The notes below the pieces were generated by a model. The model was given only the letters and a program-made list of their open reading frames with translations, searched no databases and was not told the DNA's origin. Positions 44,245-54,757 of a DNA stretch of 64,000 bases are shown here, piece after piece (positions within the stretch are counted from its first letter, which is position 1; each line of letters starts with the position of its first letter). The position numbers and the translations under genes were made by a program. The stretch is taken from the NCBI GenBank assembly GCA_036417435.1, contig CM070902.1:141101886-141165885 (forward strand), given 5' to 3'. Source of the stretch: Inia geoffrensis (lineage: Eukaryota; Chordata; Mammalia; Artiodactyla; Iniidae).

Positions 44245-46175
44245 TCCCTCCTATGTCTTCACTCTGCTAATAGCCTTCTTACTTCTCCCTCCCAAGTACA
44301 GAGGGGTATGCTGACAGGGAAACACTTTATAGGCTATACATTTTATCAATTATATCCAACTGGCACACAAACGTTGCACATATGCTTTTAGCAATAGACT
44401 TAAAGCCATCAGTGACATACATCATAAGTAGTTATACTCTGAGAACTTCACTAGACAATTTTTGCCATCTTGAACATTGGGGTCAAAAATATGTTTAGTA
44501 GTAAAACAATAGCTTTCTATTAGAATTCTTTAAATTTCTTATCGATATTTCCCTCTGAGGTGCCTCAGGGGCCTTCTGGAAAACTCAAAGTTAGCTAGAG
44601 AAATAAACTTACAATCTCTTATCAAAAGCAGCTCAATACCAGGAAAAAGTTGTTCTCTTAACAGAGAGAGAAAAGCAAATTCCAGTCTTATACCAGCTAC
44701 TATTAATAACACAATTCATTTATCTACTTAAATTAAATCCAATTTTAATCAATCCTGACAACGTGCAAAATTATTTTCTCAAAGTTCCTTTTTCACAAGT
44801 CATTTATCACTTTCTGTATCCATATTAATTTGTCCCATTTTTTCCATCCAGAAAAAACCAACTGTAGACCAAAATTATTCTCCTTTTATCCCTCAACAAA
44901 AATATTTCCATTCTTTATACCTTCTCTCGCCAATAACACACAGCCTACTTGCTTTACACACTGAAATGCCTCCTTTATCATTTTTAGTAGCTTTAATTAC
45001 ATATTACAATTTTTAACCTTTAAAAGACCTTAACAAAACCAACAAACAAGTAATTGAACTGTTATATTAGCATTTTCTGATTGGCAAACTTAAGAACATA
45101 TTCCATAACCTCTAAAAACATACATTTTTCTCATAGCACAATTTCTCTTTAATGTGGTATGTGTGTTTAATAAACCTAAACATCTTTAGTTTTTTTCTTT
45201 TTTCATAGGAAGACAAAATCAGGTAAAATTAGACTTGTCTGGCAATCAAACTTCCAGTATATTATATTAAAAATGATTCAGACCTTGCAGAGGTTGAGAA
45301 TGGATTTGAGGACACTGTGGGGGGAAGGGGAGGCTGGGACATAGTGAGAGAGTAGCATGACATATATACACTACCAAATGTAAAATGGATGGCTAGTGGG
45401 GAGCTGCTGCATAGCACAGGGAGACCAGCTTGGTGCTTTGTGATGGATAGGGAGGGTGGGAGGGAGGCTCAAGAGGGAGGGGATATGGGGATATATGTAT
45501 GTGTATAGCTGATTCACTTTGTTGTACAGCAGAAACTAACACAAAGATGTAAAGCAATCATACTCCAATAAAGATGTATAAAAATGATTCAGACCTTTAA
45601 TAAATCTCATCATTTAACTTAATTTAGCAAAACTCTAAAGTTTCAAATTACCAAAAATCTGTAAAAACTATTTCTAAGTAGACATCCCTGAAACATGATT
45701 TTTCCAAAATGTTCACCCAAAAGTTTTTAACCCATTTATGACATCACACATATGTATATATCCAGACAGAGATCTCATAGTTTCATCTTAGAAGCCTTTT
45801 TTCTCTCTCTCTCTCTTTTTTGTTTTTTTTGTCTTGAAGTTCTACTAATTAACCCAAGGCTGAAAATCTCAGGCAAAGTGGACTGTGTTTGTATTTCAAG
45901 AACATTGTAAGAGTTAACTTCAAGTTTTCTCCTAGGCATATTTTTGTTCTCTCAGGGTCAGAATTCTGAAAAAAGTATTTTAATCAAGCCAGCTTTCTCT
46001 AACTGCATACGCAAAAAGAACCAGTTTTGGAGTTTCAAAAAGTTTCATCTTAACCAATTTTCTCCAGAGTCTGAAGACTACTGTTGCCGTACACTGTTAA
46101 AAAATCATCTTTCTTTTCTTAGTCATAGGTTCATAGCTAAAATTTTTCTTAATGAATTGAACCTGAATTTCCCAT
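44245..46175 (-). mobile_element. Degenerate ERV interior (reverse strand), 3' truncated
   Basis: DNA between the ancient L1 and the retroviral leader. On the reverse strand an ATG at 46173-46175 opens with Met-Gly-Asn, as in N-myristoylated Gag proteins, but a stop follows after eight codons and no Gag-length frame remains. The rest (44245-46100) has no frame above 60 codons on that strand and is assigned here by position. No pol, env or 3' LTR is present, so a deletion ends near 44240. An L1 sits inside at 45287-45579. Confidence 0.4.
45287..45579 (+). mobile_element. Short L1 3' end, sense, with perfect 18-bp TSD
   Basis: L1 3' UTR only, from 'ttgagaatggatttgaggac' through the G-rich 'agggagggtgggagggagg' (45448-45466) to 'actccaataaagatgtat'. 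The TSD aaaaatgattcagacctt is perfect (45269-45286 and 45580-45597). The clean TSD makes this much younger than the host ERV relic. Confidence 0.95.
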
Positions 46176-46302
46176 TTTACAGAAGGCAACAAGAATACCA
46201 ATCACACAAATGGAATACACACTCACACACCAGAAGACAGAACTGCCACAAATCCGCTGAGAGGATGAGCGATACGGACTCTCAAACACTTCCCCACCAC
46301 AA

Positions 46303-46580
46303 ACGGTCCTTTATGGCAGACCCACATCAGAACCAATTGGCAAAATGCCCAAATGACACTCAGTGCTCACATATGGTCCTCAACGTCAGACGTACGTCAA
46401 AACCAACTGGCAAAATGCCCAAATAGCACTTTGTGCTCAGAAACGGTCCTCAATGTCAGACACACATCAGAACTAATTGGCAAAACGCTCAAATGACACT
46501 AAAGCTCACAACGGTCCTCAGCGGCAGACAGACATCAGAACCAATTGGCAAAATGCCCAAATAGCACTTCATGCTCAAAA
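46303..46580 (-). repeat. Four ~70-bp tandem repeats in the ERV leader
   Basis: Units begin at 46303, 46373, 46443 and 46511 with acggtcct or atggtcct (periods 70, 70 and 68). Each carries the core 'attggcaaaatgcccaaat' or a close variant and ends around 'gctca'. Copies differ at roughly 10-25% of positions. On the retroviral strand they lie between the primer-binding site and the Gag-like ATG. Function is unknown. Such leader arrays could affect packaging or translation, but that is inference. The forward frame 45944-46426 and its neighbour at 46477 read through this array and are not genes. Confidence 0.9.
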
Positions 46581-46609
46581 GAGAAGTTTGCCCAGCTGCA
46601 CACTGGTGG

Positions 46610-46615
46610 ACTTAC
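46610..46615 (-). promoter_or_regulatory. Candidate 5' splice site in the ERV leader
   Basis: Reverse strand reads 'ccaaGTAAGTcc', a strong GTAAGT donor. It lies about 290 bp after the primer-binding site and just before the tandem repeats, where a retrovirus often has its major splice donor. Match to motif only. Confidence 0.4.
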
Positions 46616-46898
46616 TTGGTCTTGGAGCCGTTAGCTTGTCCAGATGCATCTTTCCATTCCACCAAGGAAAAGCGTAAGCTGGCAGCCAGTGCTGAGCAGG
46701 GGAGAAACAGGGAGGATCCCTGAAACAAATGGTATCAACAGCTGCTAGGAACGTCCCCCCAAATCTTCCTCTCAGGGCCAGATAGCCAGGAACAGCTGTT
46801 CACCGCAACCATCCCCATCCCGGTGCGTTGCGTTGTCATGGCTGGCCGGTGGCCCTGCTTGGGAAAACCCCTGGGAAGCCAGATATCGCGAGAGCGCA

Positions 46899-46916
46899 GC
46901 CTCACCTTGGGCGCAA
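46899..46916 (-). promoter_or_regulatory. Candidate retroviral primer-binding site, tRNA-Lys-like
   Basis: Reverse strand 'TGCGCCCAAGGTGAGGC' aligns to the Lys(1,2) primer-binding site TGGCGCCCAACGTGGGGC with one base missing and two changes. It lies a few bases inside the LTR end. Lys priming is usual for class II (betaretrovirus-like) ERVs, which guides the class assignment. Confidence 0.6.
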
Positions 46917-46969
46917 AAAAACTGCTTGCCGCTCAAAAGCCAGCAAGCTTGGAGGAAAGGAAAGTTTGC

Positions 46970-46975
46970 TTTATT
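46970..46975 (-). terminator. LTR polyadenylation signal AATAAA
   Basis: AATAAA on the reverse strand within R, about 90 bp after the TATA box. The position is as expected for an LTR. Confidence 0.65.
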
Positions 46976-47064
46976 TCGGAGTCTGGCAACCTGGGAGGGC
47001 TGGTGTGGACTTATGTCCAAAGGCTGACCCCTCCCCTCCCCCCACAACAATCAGGGGGCAAGAG

Positions 47065-47072
47065 CTTTTATA
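47065..47072 (-). promoter_or_regulatory. LTR TATA box
   Basis: TATAAAAG on the reverse strand, followed about 25-30 bp later by the presumed R start. Whether it is still active cannot be told from sequence. Confidence 0.65.
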
Positions 47073-47548
47073 GATGGAGGGAGGGGGCTACATGCAGAAA
47101 CAGCACAGTCAGCTCTGACAGTCATCTTGAAATTTGTCATGCAGTGGTCTGATCAGTGTCATCTTGATTGTTTTAAGTACAGTTAGTCTTCAGTTCCAGG
47201 GTCAGTTTGTTCGCATTTGAGGCCAGTTCTTGGAATTGTGTTAGCTTATGTCATGACTACAGTCTGGTCATCATGTAGTTAACTTTTTCCACCTGGTGAG
47301 GGTTTCAGTATCTATAAAACAGCTCAAAGGATATGGCTCAGAATATTATCTATAGCCCTTGAGGAGGTCCTTGACTTTGCTTAATGACTACACTATTATT
47401 ATTTGATCTCCTCTGACTGTTTTCCTTTGTTTATGCATTTTCTCACTTCTCTGATTAAACTTATTAATCTGGCTAAAGTTTTTCTACAGACATAAGGCAG
47501 GCTGAGGACATGGAGGGCAAGGACCACAGGGTTCTGCTCCATTTCAAT

Positions 47549-47948
47549 ACTAAGTGATGTAAGCCAGACAGAGAAAGACAAATATCATATGATATCACTT
47601 ATATGTGGAATCTAAAAAAAATGATACAAATGAACTTATATATAAAAAAGAAATAGACCCACAGACATAGAAAACAAACATGGGTATCAAAGGGGAAAGC
47701 AGGGGAGGGATAAATTAGGAGTTTGGGATTAATATATACATACTACTATATATAAAATAGATAACCAACAAGGACCTACTGTGTAGTACAGGGAACTACA
47801 CTCAATATTTTTTAATAACCTATAAGGGAAAAGAATATATATATATATATTTTTTTCTTTTTCAGATATATATATATCTGAACCACTTTGCTATACACCT
47901 GAAACTAACACAACATTGTAAATCAACTATACTTTAATACAAAAAGCT
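47549..47948 (+). mobile_element. L1 3' UTR fragment, sense
   Basis: 'aagccagacagagaaagaca', 'cacttatatgtggaatctaa', 'caacaaggacctactgtgta' and the terminal 'aaatcaactatactttaata'. A (TA)n tract near 47835-47876 contains a hairpin-forming 'cagatatatatatatctg'. The left end coincides with the LTR boundary, so the ERV may have integrated into this L1. Confidence 0.8.
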
Positions 47949-48241
47949 ATGTTCTAAGTATAAGGTAGAGATTAAAAACTAAATGCCACATAGCAAACCA
48001 AATACTTTACTTCTCAACAATATCAGCCTCTGACAGTATGGCCAGGGATCTACTAGGGTAGGTAATTGGAGCTGCCTTTCTATTCCTTTTTCTTGGATTC
48101 TCCAGGATCCTCTGCTTGCCTGGGCAGTGATGCCAACCTAGTACAGATGTTTCTATAGTATTTGTTTATCCGAAGAATAAAAAGAATAAAGAAACGTTGT
48201 TTGAGACAACATTCAAAATCAGGTTATATAAAGCTAATGCT
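47949..48241. other. Unassigned non-coding stretch
   Basis: Short unassigned DNA between two L1 fragments. Confidence 0.4.
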
Positions 48242-48372
48242 TCAGTTATACATATATCTAATCTTTTTGAAATTCTTTTCCCATTTAGGTTATTACAGAA
48301 TATTGAGCAGTGTTTCCTGTGCTATACAGTAGGTCCTTGTTGGTTATCTATTTTAAATATACATTGTTACTC
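48242..48372 (-). mobile_element. L1 3' UTR fragment, antisense
   Basis: 'cccatttaggttattacaga', 'tttcctgtgctatacagtag' and 'cttgttggttatctatttta' are the reverse complement of the older L1 3' UTR also seen at 10729 and 18157. No tail or TSD identified. Confidence 0.75.
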
Positions 48373-49419
48373 AACTATGCCCTAATATAAAATAAAAATT
48401 AAATTTAATTAAATTTAAAAGGCTAATGCTGATTGGTGCTTTGTTCTAGAGATGAAAAATAATACATGAACACAGATTTTCAGTTTTTCTTTCTACCAAA
48501 CTAAACCACTCATCTTGAAAATAGCATTCACCTGTTTTTACACCCATTCTGCTTGATAGTTCCCATTACAACCTAGATGAATTAGGTTTGAGGTTTTTAC
48601 AATTGATTAAAATCTAAAGTCATTATTCACATGGACAATAGAACTTGGAAAACATACTTTTCAGGAGCTTATATATCTTTTATTTGTCTAGAATAGGGAA
48701 AAAACCTGCTATACACAATCTGATTCCCAACTGAAATTATATTTTGGCTTTTCAACTGTTATCTGTGTACTTTAGGAAATTGTTCCTGTATGAGTCCCAT
48801 ACCAGGTAACAGAAATAGAATACCCACAGTGATTCACAGCATCTTTTGGTGTTTTGTTCTCTTTTGTTCCTTTCATGACCATCTCAATTCTTTTATTTCA
48901 GCTGCATAAATATATTTTACAGAGCTCACATTCCCCTAAAGTCATATCAGTATCCAAATAAAATCATACCAAGAGAATAGCAATATGATCTTGAAACAGA
49001 GTAATACATCAGTAGCAGAGCTAAAAACGTTCCTTTAGACTTTGAATCCTAAGATTCTGTCTACATCACTGTGATAAAGGAAGGAGGGTAAAATAGTGGA
49101 TTTGGACTTTCTTAGAATGATATGGCTGGAATTATAAATTCTCAGCATTATACTTATAAAATGCCTTTCAAGCATTGAAGGAAAAATCTTGCTTTGGTTA
49201 TTGAGTATTACAGGAGTCAGTGAATGTAAGAGGGAGAGTCAGAGATGGGCAGATAAGGGGATTGATGGGGTGGGATTAGAGTCAAAACCCAGGGTCTGAC
49301 TTAGGAGGGCAAGGTAAAGAAACAATGAGAATGGAATTAAAAGTGGGACAAGTGGCCCTGGGATGGAACAAACCTCCCAGGGAAGCTGCCCCAAGTATAA
49401 ATCAGCCAGTTTTACACTA
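48373..49419. other. Unassigned non-coding stretch
   Basis: About 1 kb with no recognised repeat or exon. Confidence 0.45.
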
Positions 49420-49645
49420 GACCCTGGATTCAGCTCTTTACCTGACTATTTAGTAGCTTTCACCATGAGAAAGTTACTTCACTTCTGAGTCTTGCTTTCT
49501 GTGTCTTAAAATGAGAAAAATAATGCCCTTTTCCTAGAGTTATTGTGAATATTTGAAGAGATAAATAGAGAGAACATATGCAAAATTCTCAGTCTAGTGC
49601 CTAGTACATAGTAAGATCTTGACAAATGTCACTTTCTTATCCTCC
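49420..49645 (+). mobile_element. MIR SINE, sense, near full length
   Basis: 'gagaaagttacttcacttct', 'tgtcttaaaatgagaaaaat', 'agagttattgtgaatatttg' and 'ctagtgcctagtacatagta' give the full MIR order including the 3' end. The best MIR of the window. Confidence 0.75.
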
Positions 49646-50199
49646 CTGATGCCCAGGGGTTAATGAAGGAAGATCTCCCAATGCACAGTTTGTTTCCCCA
49701 TTCACCTTTTCAATATGGCCCAATGACGGCCTTCATTCCAGTAGAAACCAAACTGTATTGATGTGGACCCAAGAAATTATAGGAGTGAATGTTCAGAAGG
49801 TTCCCAGTACTGTTCCAGAACTTAGTAGGATTTGGTAAAAGGCACCTATTGTGATTAAACAGGCTCTCTGTCTCACTGTCTTGGTGAGATGCACTTGAGT
49901 TGGCTGGAAGCTGTGATCTCCATATTGACCACTTCAGGGAGATGGGTACTTCTTCTGGTCCTTACCTGAATTTTCTTGTTAGGGCATCTTTAGTTCTACT
50001 CCCAGTATAAGACCAAGCTATTTCTTTTAGCTTTGGGCAAACGGAGTTTCCTTGATTTTTAACTGCATTTCCTTCCTCTTCATTAGGCTAAATTTAACTC
50101 CTCCTTTAGATCTCAGATTACCGGTCAAGTAATCAGGAAAACTTCCGTGATCCCCTTGGACCAGGCTAGGCCTGCTGTTATATGCTATCTTAGTACTCT
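49646..50199. other. Unassigned non-coding stretch
   Basis: No recognised repeat or frame of note. Confidence 0.4.
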
Positions 50200-50360
50200 G
50201 CCCTTCTTTTTGCTAGTATTTATTACAATTATAATTAAAGTAATTATTTGTACATAGATAAACTCTATGTCTTGTTCTCTGCTCTATTTTTAGTGCCTTG
50301 TACAGCTCTTGGATCATAAGAGGAGATCAATAAATACTCAATGATTGAATGCACATGCAA
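50200..50360 (+). mobile_element. L2 3' end, sense
   Basis: 'ttgttctctgctctattttt', 'agtgccttgtacagctcttg' and 'caataaatactcaatgattg' are the terminal L2 landmarks. Confidence 0.65.
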
Positions 50361-50449
50361 ATAAATTGATCAGACTCAGAAATAACAAATTAATGCATCA
50401 AGTGGATCTTCACTTAAGTTTAAAAGTTGGCTTTAAAAATAAAACTTGG

Positions 50450-50661
50450 GGGCTTCCCTGGTGGCGCAGTGGTTGAGAGTCCGCCTGTCGATGCAGGGGA
50501 CACGGGTTGGTGCCCCGGTCCGGGAAGATCTCACATGCCGCGGAGCGGCTGGGCCTGTGAGCCATGGCCGCTGAGCCTGCGCGTCCGGAGCCTGTGCTCC
50601 GCAGCGGGAGAGGCCACAACAGTGAGAGGCCCGCGTACCACAAAAAGAAAAAAAATAAATA
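50450..50661 (+). mobile_element. CHR-type SINE, full length, with perfect TSD
   Basis: 'gggcttccctggtggcgcag' to 'gtgagaggcccgcgtaccac' then an A-rich tail with 'aataaat' units. Perfect 15-bp TSD aaaaataaaacttgg (50435-50449 and 50662-50676). It retains many CpGs ('tgccgcggagcggctggg', 'gcgcgtccgg'), making it, with 25437, the youngest-looking SINE here. Frames at 50410-50694 derive from it. Confidence 0.95.
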
Positions 50662-50966
50662 AAAAATAAAACTTGGCTTTCGTTTAAACCCCAAAGGTTT
50701 CTGGGCAGTCTTCCATGTGTGGTGCTGCTAACAATAAAACTGTCCCCATGGGGGGGAAGTTGTGGTACAACTGATTGCTTATTTTAATTAACGGGAAAAC
50801 AATTAGGGCGAAAGCTTCTTTTGCATTTCTACCTAGCTCAGTTAGAATAATATTTTACACTCAACGAAAACAACATCAAGCTCATTAAAAAATTCTAATT
50901 TATAGTTTGTAAAATAGTAAAGTTTTGTGCAACTCAGCTAACTTTATTGAGTTACTCAGCTCTTAG

Positions 50967-51035
50967 CCAGTGGTTCTCAAACTTTAGTGCACATCTAAAT
51001 CACCTGGAAGGCTTGTTAAAACCAAGATTGCTCAT
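50967..51035 (+). mobile_element. MER5-type hAT element, truncated
   Basis: 'ccagtggttctcaaacttta' plus 'atcacctggaaggcttgtta' is the MER5A start. It stops at about 51035 where an L1 begins, and no right half was found downstream. Confidence 0.8.
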
Positions 51036-53610
51036 AATTGGGGACATCAACATCGCACTCTCAACAACTGGTAAGATTACCAAATATGATATTATCAAGG
51101 TATAGAACTGCGCAACACCATTAAACAATAGGATGTAATTTACATTTATAGACACTCCATCCAACAAAAACAGAATATGCCTTCTTTTCAAGCACCATGG
51201 AATGCTCACCAAGATAGATCATATCCTGGATCATAAAAGAAACATAAAACAATTTAAACAGAAATCACACAGAGTATACTCTCTGACCATAATATACTGT
51301 AGCTAGAAATCACTAACAGAAAGACAACAGAAAAATCTCCAAGCACTTAGAAATGAAACAACACACTTCTAGACAATCTGTGTGTCAAAAAGGAAATCTC
51401 AAAGGAAATTTTAAAATACACAAAACTGAGTGAAAGTGAAAGCATTGTGTATCAAAATTTGTGGGATGCAGCTAACGAAGGACTAAGAGGACTCAATACT
51501 TATATTAGAGAAGAGGAAAGTTCTCAAATCAATAATCCAAGTTCCTACCTCAAGAAATTAGAATGATGACATAAAAATAAACCCCAAGCAAGCAGGGGGA
51601 TGGATAGCAGATATCAAGGTAGCAGAAATCAGTGGAATTCAAAATGGGAAAACATTAGAGAAAATTAATGAAGTAAAAACCTTGTTCTTTGGGAAAAAAT
51701 TAATAAAATTGATAAACTTCTAGTAAGACTGAAAAGATAAAAATAGAGAAGAAGAAATCATCAATATCTTTATGACAAGGAATATAGTTATAGATCTGTC
51801 AGCCATTAAAAGGATAGTAAAAGACAACTATGAAGAACTTTAAACTCATAAATTAGACAACTTAGAAGAAATGAACCAATCCCTCAAAAACCACAAACTA
51901 CTAAAACTCAGCCAAGATAAAACAGATAACCTGAACAGACTTATAATAAAGCAAGAAAATGAATTTATTATTTAAAAACTCTTAATAGTTAAATATTCAG
52001 GCCCAGATGGCTTTATTGGAGAATTTTACCAAACATTCAAAGAATTAACAAAAATTTTACAGTCTCTTCTAGAAAATAGAAGAGGAGGGAACATGTTTCA
52101 ACTAATTTTATGAGGGCAGTATTACCCTGGTATCAAAAACTAGACAAACGCCCCCAAAAGAAAATGACAGACAAATAACTCTCATGAACTTAGGTGTAAA
52201 TATCCTTAACAAAATTTTGGCAGATCAAATACAACAATGTATAAAAGGAATAATACACCTCATCCAAGTGGGGTTTATTCCAGGTATACAAGATGGTTCA
52301 ACATCTGAAACTCAATGTAATACACCATATCAACTGGCTAAGGAAGAAAAATCATGTGACTAAACCAATTTACAAAAAAAGCATTAGGCAAAATTCAACT
52401 CTCACTCATAATAAAACTCTCAGTACACTAGGAATACAGAAGAATTTCCTCAAACTCATAAAACCATCAACAAAAAACTTGGAGCTAACATCATACGTAA
52501 TGATAAAAGACTAAATGCTTTCCCTCTAAGATCAGGAACAAGCTAAGAATGTCTGCTCTCACTGTTATTATTAACATAGTACCTGAACTCCTAGTCAGTG
52601 AAATAGGCAAGAAAAAGAAAAAAAAATACATACAGATTGGAAAGGAAGGAATAAAACTGTATTTATTTGCAGATGACATGATTGTCTATGTAGAAAATGC
52701 CATAGAATCTAAGACAAACAAACAAAAACCAACCAAAAACTCCTAATACTGATGTGAGTTCAGTAAGATCACAGAATACATCAGCACGCAAAAATCAATA
52801 GCTCTTCTATATACTGACAACAAATGAGTGGAAACCAAAATTTAAAAACACAATACCATTTACAGTTACACCAAAGAAAATAAAATATTTAGGATTGATG
52901 TGAAGGATATGATAAAATGCTGATGAAAGAAATCAAAGAAGACCTAAAAATTTGGAAAGACATACTGTATTGATGCACTGGAAGACTCAACAGAGTAAAA
53001 ATGTCAATGCTTCCTAAACTGATTGTTAGATTTAACCCAATTCCTAGCAATCCCAACAGGGTTTTTGGTAGACATAAACAAGCTTATTCTAGAATTCAAA
53101 TGGGAAGATAAAGGCTCTAGACTGACCAAAATGATTTTGAAAAATAAGAATAAAGTGGGAGGAAACATTCTTCCTGATGTTCAGGTTTATAATGTAACTG
53201 CAGTAATCAAGACAGTGTGGACAGATGCATATAAGTCAATGAAACAGAATAGTGAACCCAGAAATAGATCCCCTCAAATATGACCAGTTAATTTTTGACA
53301 AAGAAGCAAAAGCAATACAATGGAAGAGTGATCGTTTTTTCAATAAGTAGTGCTGGAGCAACTGAATATCCATAGGCAAAAAAAATCCCAAAAGTCAATG
53401 TAAACTTACACTTTATACAATAGTGAATTCAAAATGGATTATAAACTTAAATGTAAAGCATAAAACGATAAAACTTCTAGAAAAAACAGGATAAAGTCTT
53501 CAGGACCTAGGATTAGGCAGAGTTCTTACACTTGACACCAAAAGCATGACCCATAAAAGGAAGAATTGATAAGTTGAACCTCATCAAAATTAAAGCTTTT
53601 GTTCTGTTTT
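51036..53610 (+). mobile_element. Old L1 ORF2 fossil, sense, endonuclease to C-terminus
   Basis: It starts in the endonuclease domain ('gacatcaacatcgcactctc'), passes the linker (about 51700-52000) and the RT domain, and stops before the Cys-rich end near 53610 with no 3' UTR. The RT catalytic motif is visible as LFADDMIVY near 52662-52688. Frames are broken, with short open pieces at 52293-52514, 52549-52746 and 53023-53283. Both ends are truncated and no TSD was seen. Confidence 0.85.
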
Positions 53611-54144
53611 AAAGTGTTTTTGTTATGCATACACAGGATAATGGTTGTAAAGAGCTTATTACCATACCTCCACAAGTGATAGTTATTATTATTATTATGG
53701 ACCTAGCACAATTATTCAGTCTGAAGCATAATATAGAGATATTTTGCCTTAGTTGGTATAAAAATATACATATTTCTTGAAAAGAGACATCAAAGTTCAT
53801 GCTTTGAAATTTTATATATACTATATTAAACTGGCCTAACTGCTAAAACAACATACTGTGTATTCAAATATTTTTATTTTAACAATAGAAAATATGTTTC
53901 ATTTAATCTAAACACTAAAATTTGTTTTATTACCAGGTAATGATAATGACTTAAACTTACACAATACTTTTCTCCCATTTCTCCAAAGACATTTCTATTG
54001 ATATATTTGCTTACTAAATTTTACCAATTTAATATAACTGATAACATTGTGATAAATGACATCCAAACAGGTAAGACAACTTTCCAGACTCTTTTTTCCC
54101 CATTAGCCTTTTGGTTCTTCATTGTCCCATATCTGCTTGTCAAG
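53611..54144. other. Unassigned AT-rich stretch
   Basis: It contains an (ATT)n run at 53683-53698. No recognised transposon or exon. Confidence 0.4.
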
Positions 54145-54302
54145 TAGTGGTTTTTAACCTCACGTAGGAATCATTTTGGGAGCTTTCAGAAATGCTGATG
54201 CCCAGTTTATGCCTGGATTGATCATCAGAATCTCTGAGGGTGAAACCAGGCTCCAGGATCTCAGGTGATTTCAATGCCACCAAGGCTGTAAACCGATGAT
54301 GT
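54145..54302 (+). mobile_element. MER5-type hAT element
   Basis: 'tagtggtttttaacctcacg', 'aatgctgatgcccagtttat', 'catcagaatctctgagggtg' and the near-symmetric right end 'aggctgtaaaccgatga'. A nearly complete MER5B-like copy. Confidence 0.65.
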
Positions 54303-54604
54303 AAAGTTTAGTAGTATGGCTTTCAGATCAACAGTCAGGTGAGAATGTAGAATGGATGGGGTGAAACTAGCAAAGAAACAAGGGTAAACAGTTGATGATC
54401 CATCTCCCAATGACTGGGCATCAATCAGTCATCAATCCATACATATTTACTGAGTGCTTATTATCAGCAAGCCACTCACCTGGAAGAAGTATACACAAAA
54501 ATTATGAGACAAAAACACACCATTAAATTAAGATAGACTAGATGCCACCATATAAAAATAGAAATGAACAACATGTACAAGGGTAAAATGACAACAAAGT
54601 ATAA
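54303..54604. other. Unassigned non-coding stretch
   Basis: No recognised repeat. It ends at the mariner terminus. Confidence 0.4.
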
Positions 54605-54606
54605 TA

Positions 54607-54650
54607 TCGGGGTGGCCAAAAAGTTTGTTTGGGTTTTTCCATGATATATA
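54607..54650 (+). mobile_element. Mini-mariner, left half (TIR)
   Basis: 'ggtggccaaaaagtttgttt' followed by 'gggtttttccatgatata'. Its reverse complement matches 63090-63134 almost base for base. With TA at 54605-54606 it fits the left inverted repeat of a small palindromic Tc1/mariner element of about 80 bp. The other half lies 8.4 kb away across nested L1s. Confidence 0.85.
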
Positions 54651-54667
54651 TATATTTTTTTTTTTAA

Positions 54668-54757
54668 AAATCTATTTCTCTCATTTAACATAAAATTTTT
54701 ATATTCTTAAGTTATTGTGTATAATTTATTTTTACTACTCAGTAGTACTCCTTTTGA
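54668..54757 (-). mobile_element. Candidate 3'-transduced segment of the full-length L1
   Basis: About 90 bp of non-L1 sequence between two T-runs (54655-54665 and 54758-54764; poly(A) on the L1 strand). Read on the L1 strand it contains AATAAA and ends in poly(A) next to the presumed TSD. The neighbouring L1's TSD ('gattttttt' at 54756-54764 and 55915-55923) implies that before that insertion this segment lay directly against the poly(A) of the full-length L1. That is the order expected for a 3' transduction. It may instead be part of the second L1's RNA. Confidence 0.5.

Larger units (their letters stand above)
46923..47546 (-). mobile_element. ERV LTR (reverse strand), class II-like
   Basis: Read on the reverse strand the element starts TG (TGAAATGGAGCAGAAC, 47546) and ends CA (46923). 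A TATA box (TATAAAAG) lies at 47072-47065 and the AATAAA signal at 46975-46970, about 90 bp later, giving a long U3 (~475 bp), a short R and a ~30-bp U5. A Lys-like primer-binding site follows. It is the 5' LTR of a provirus whose 3' part is lost. The right end abuts an L1 3' fragment with almost no spacer. Confidence 0.75.

Noticed and set aside
45944..46426. 160-codon forward frame with repeated 'QNQLAKCPND'-like units as a repeat protein
   Set aside because: The repeats come from the 70-bp tandem DNA array of the ERV leader, read on the strand opposite to the provirus. There is no domain, and the next frame (46477-46677) continues the array out of phase.
46303..46580. CRISPR-like array
   Set aside because: The whole 70-bp unit is repeated, with no alternation of constant repeats and unique spacers. 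The genome is mammalian and the context is a retroviral leader.
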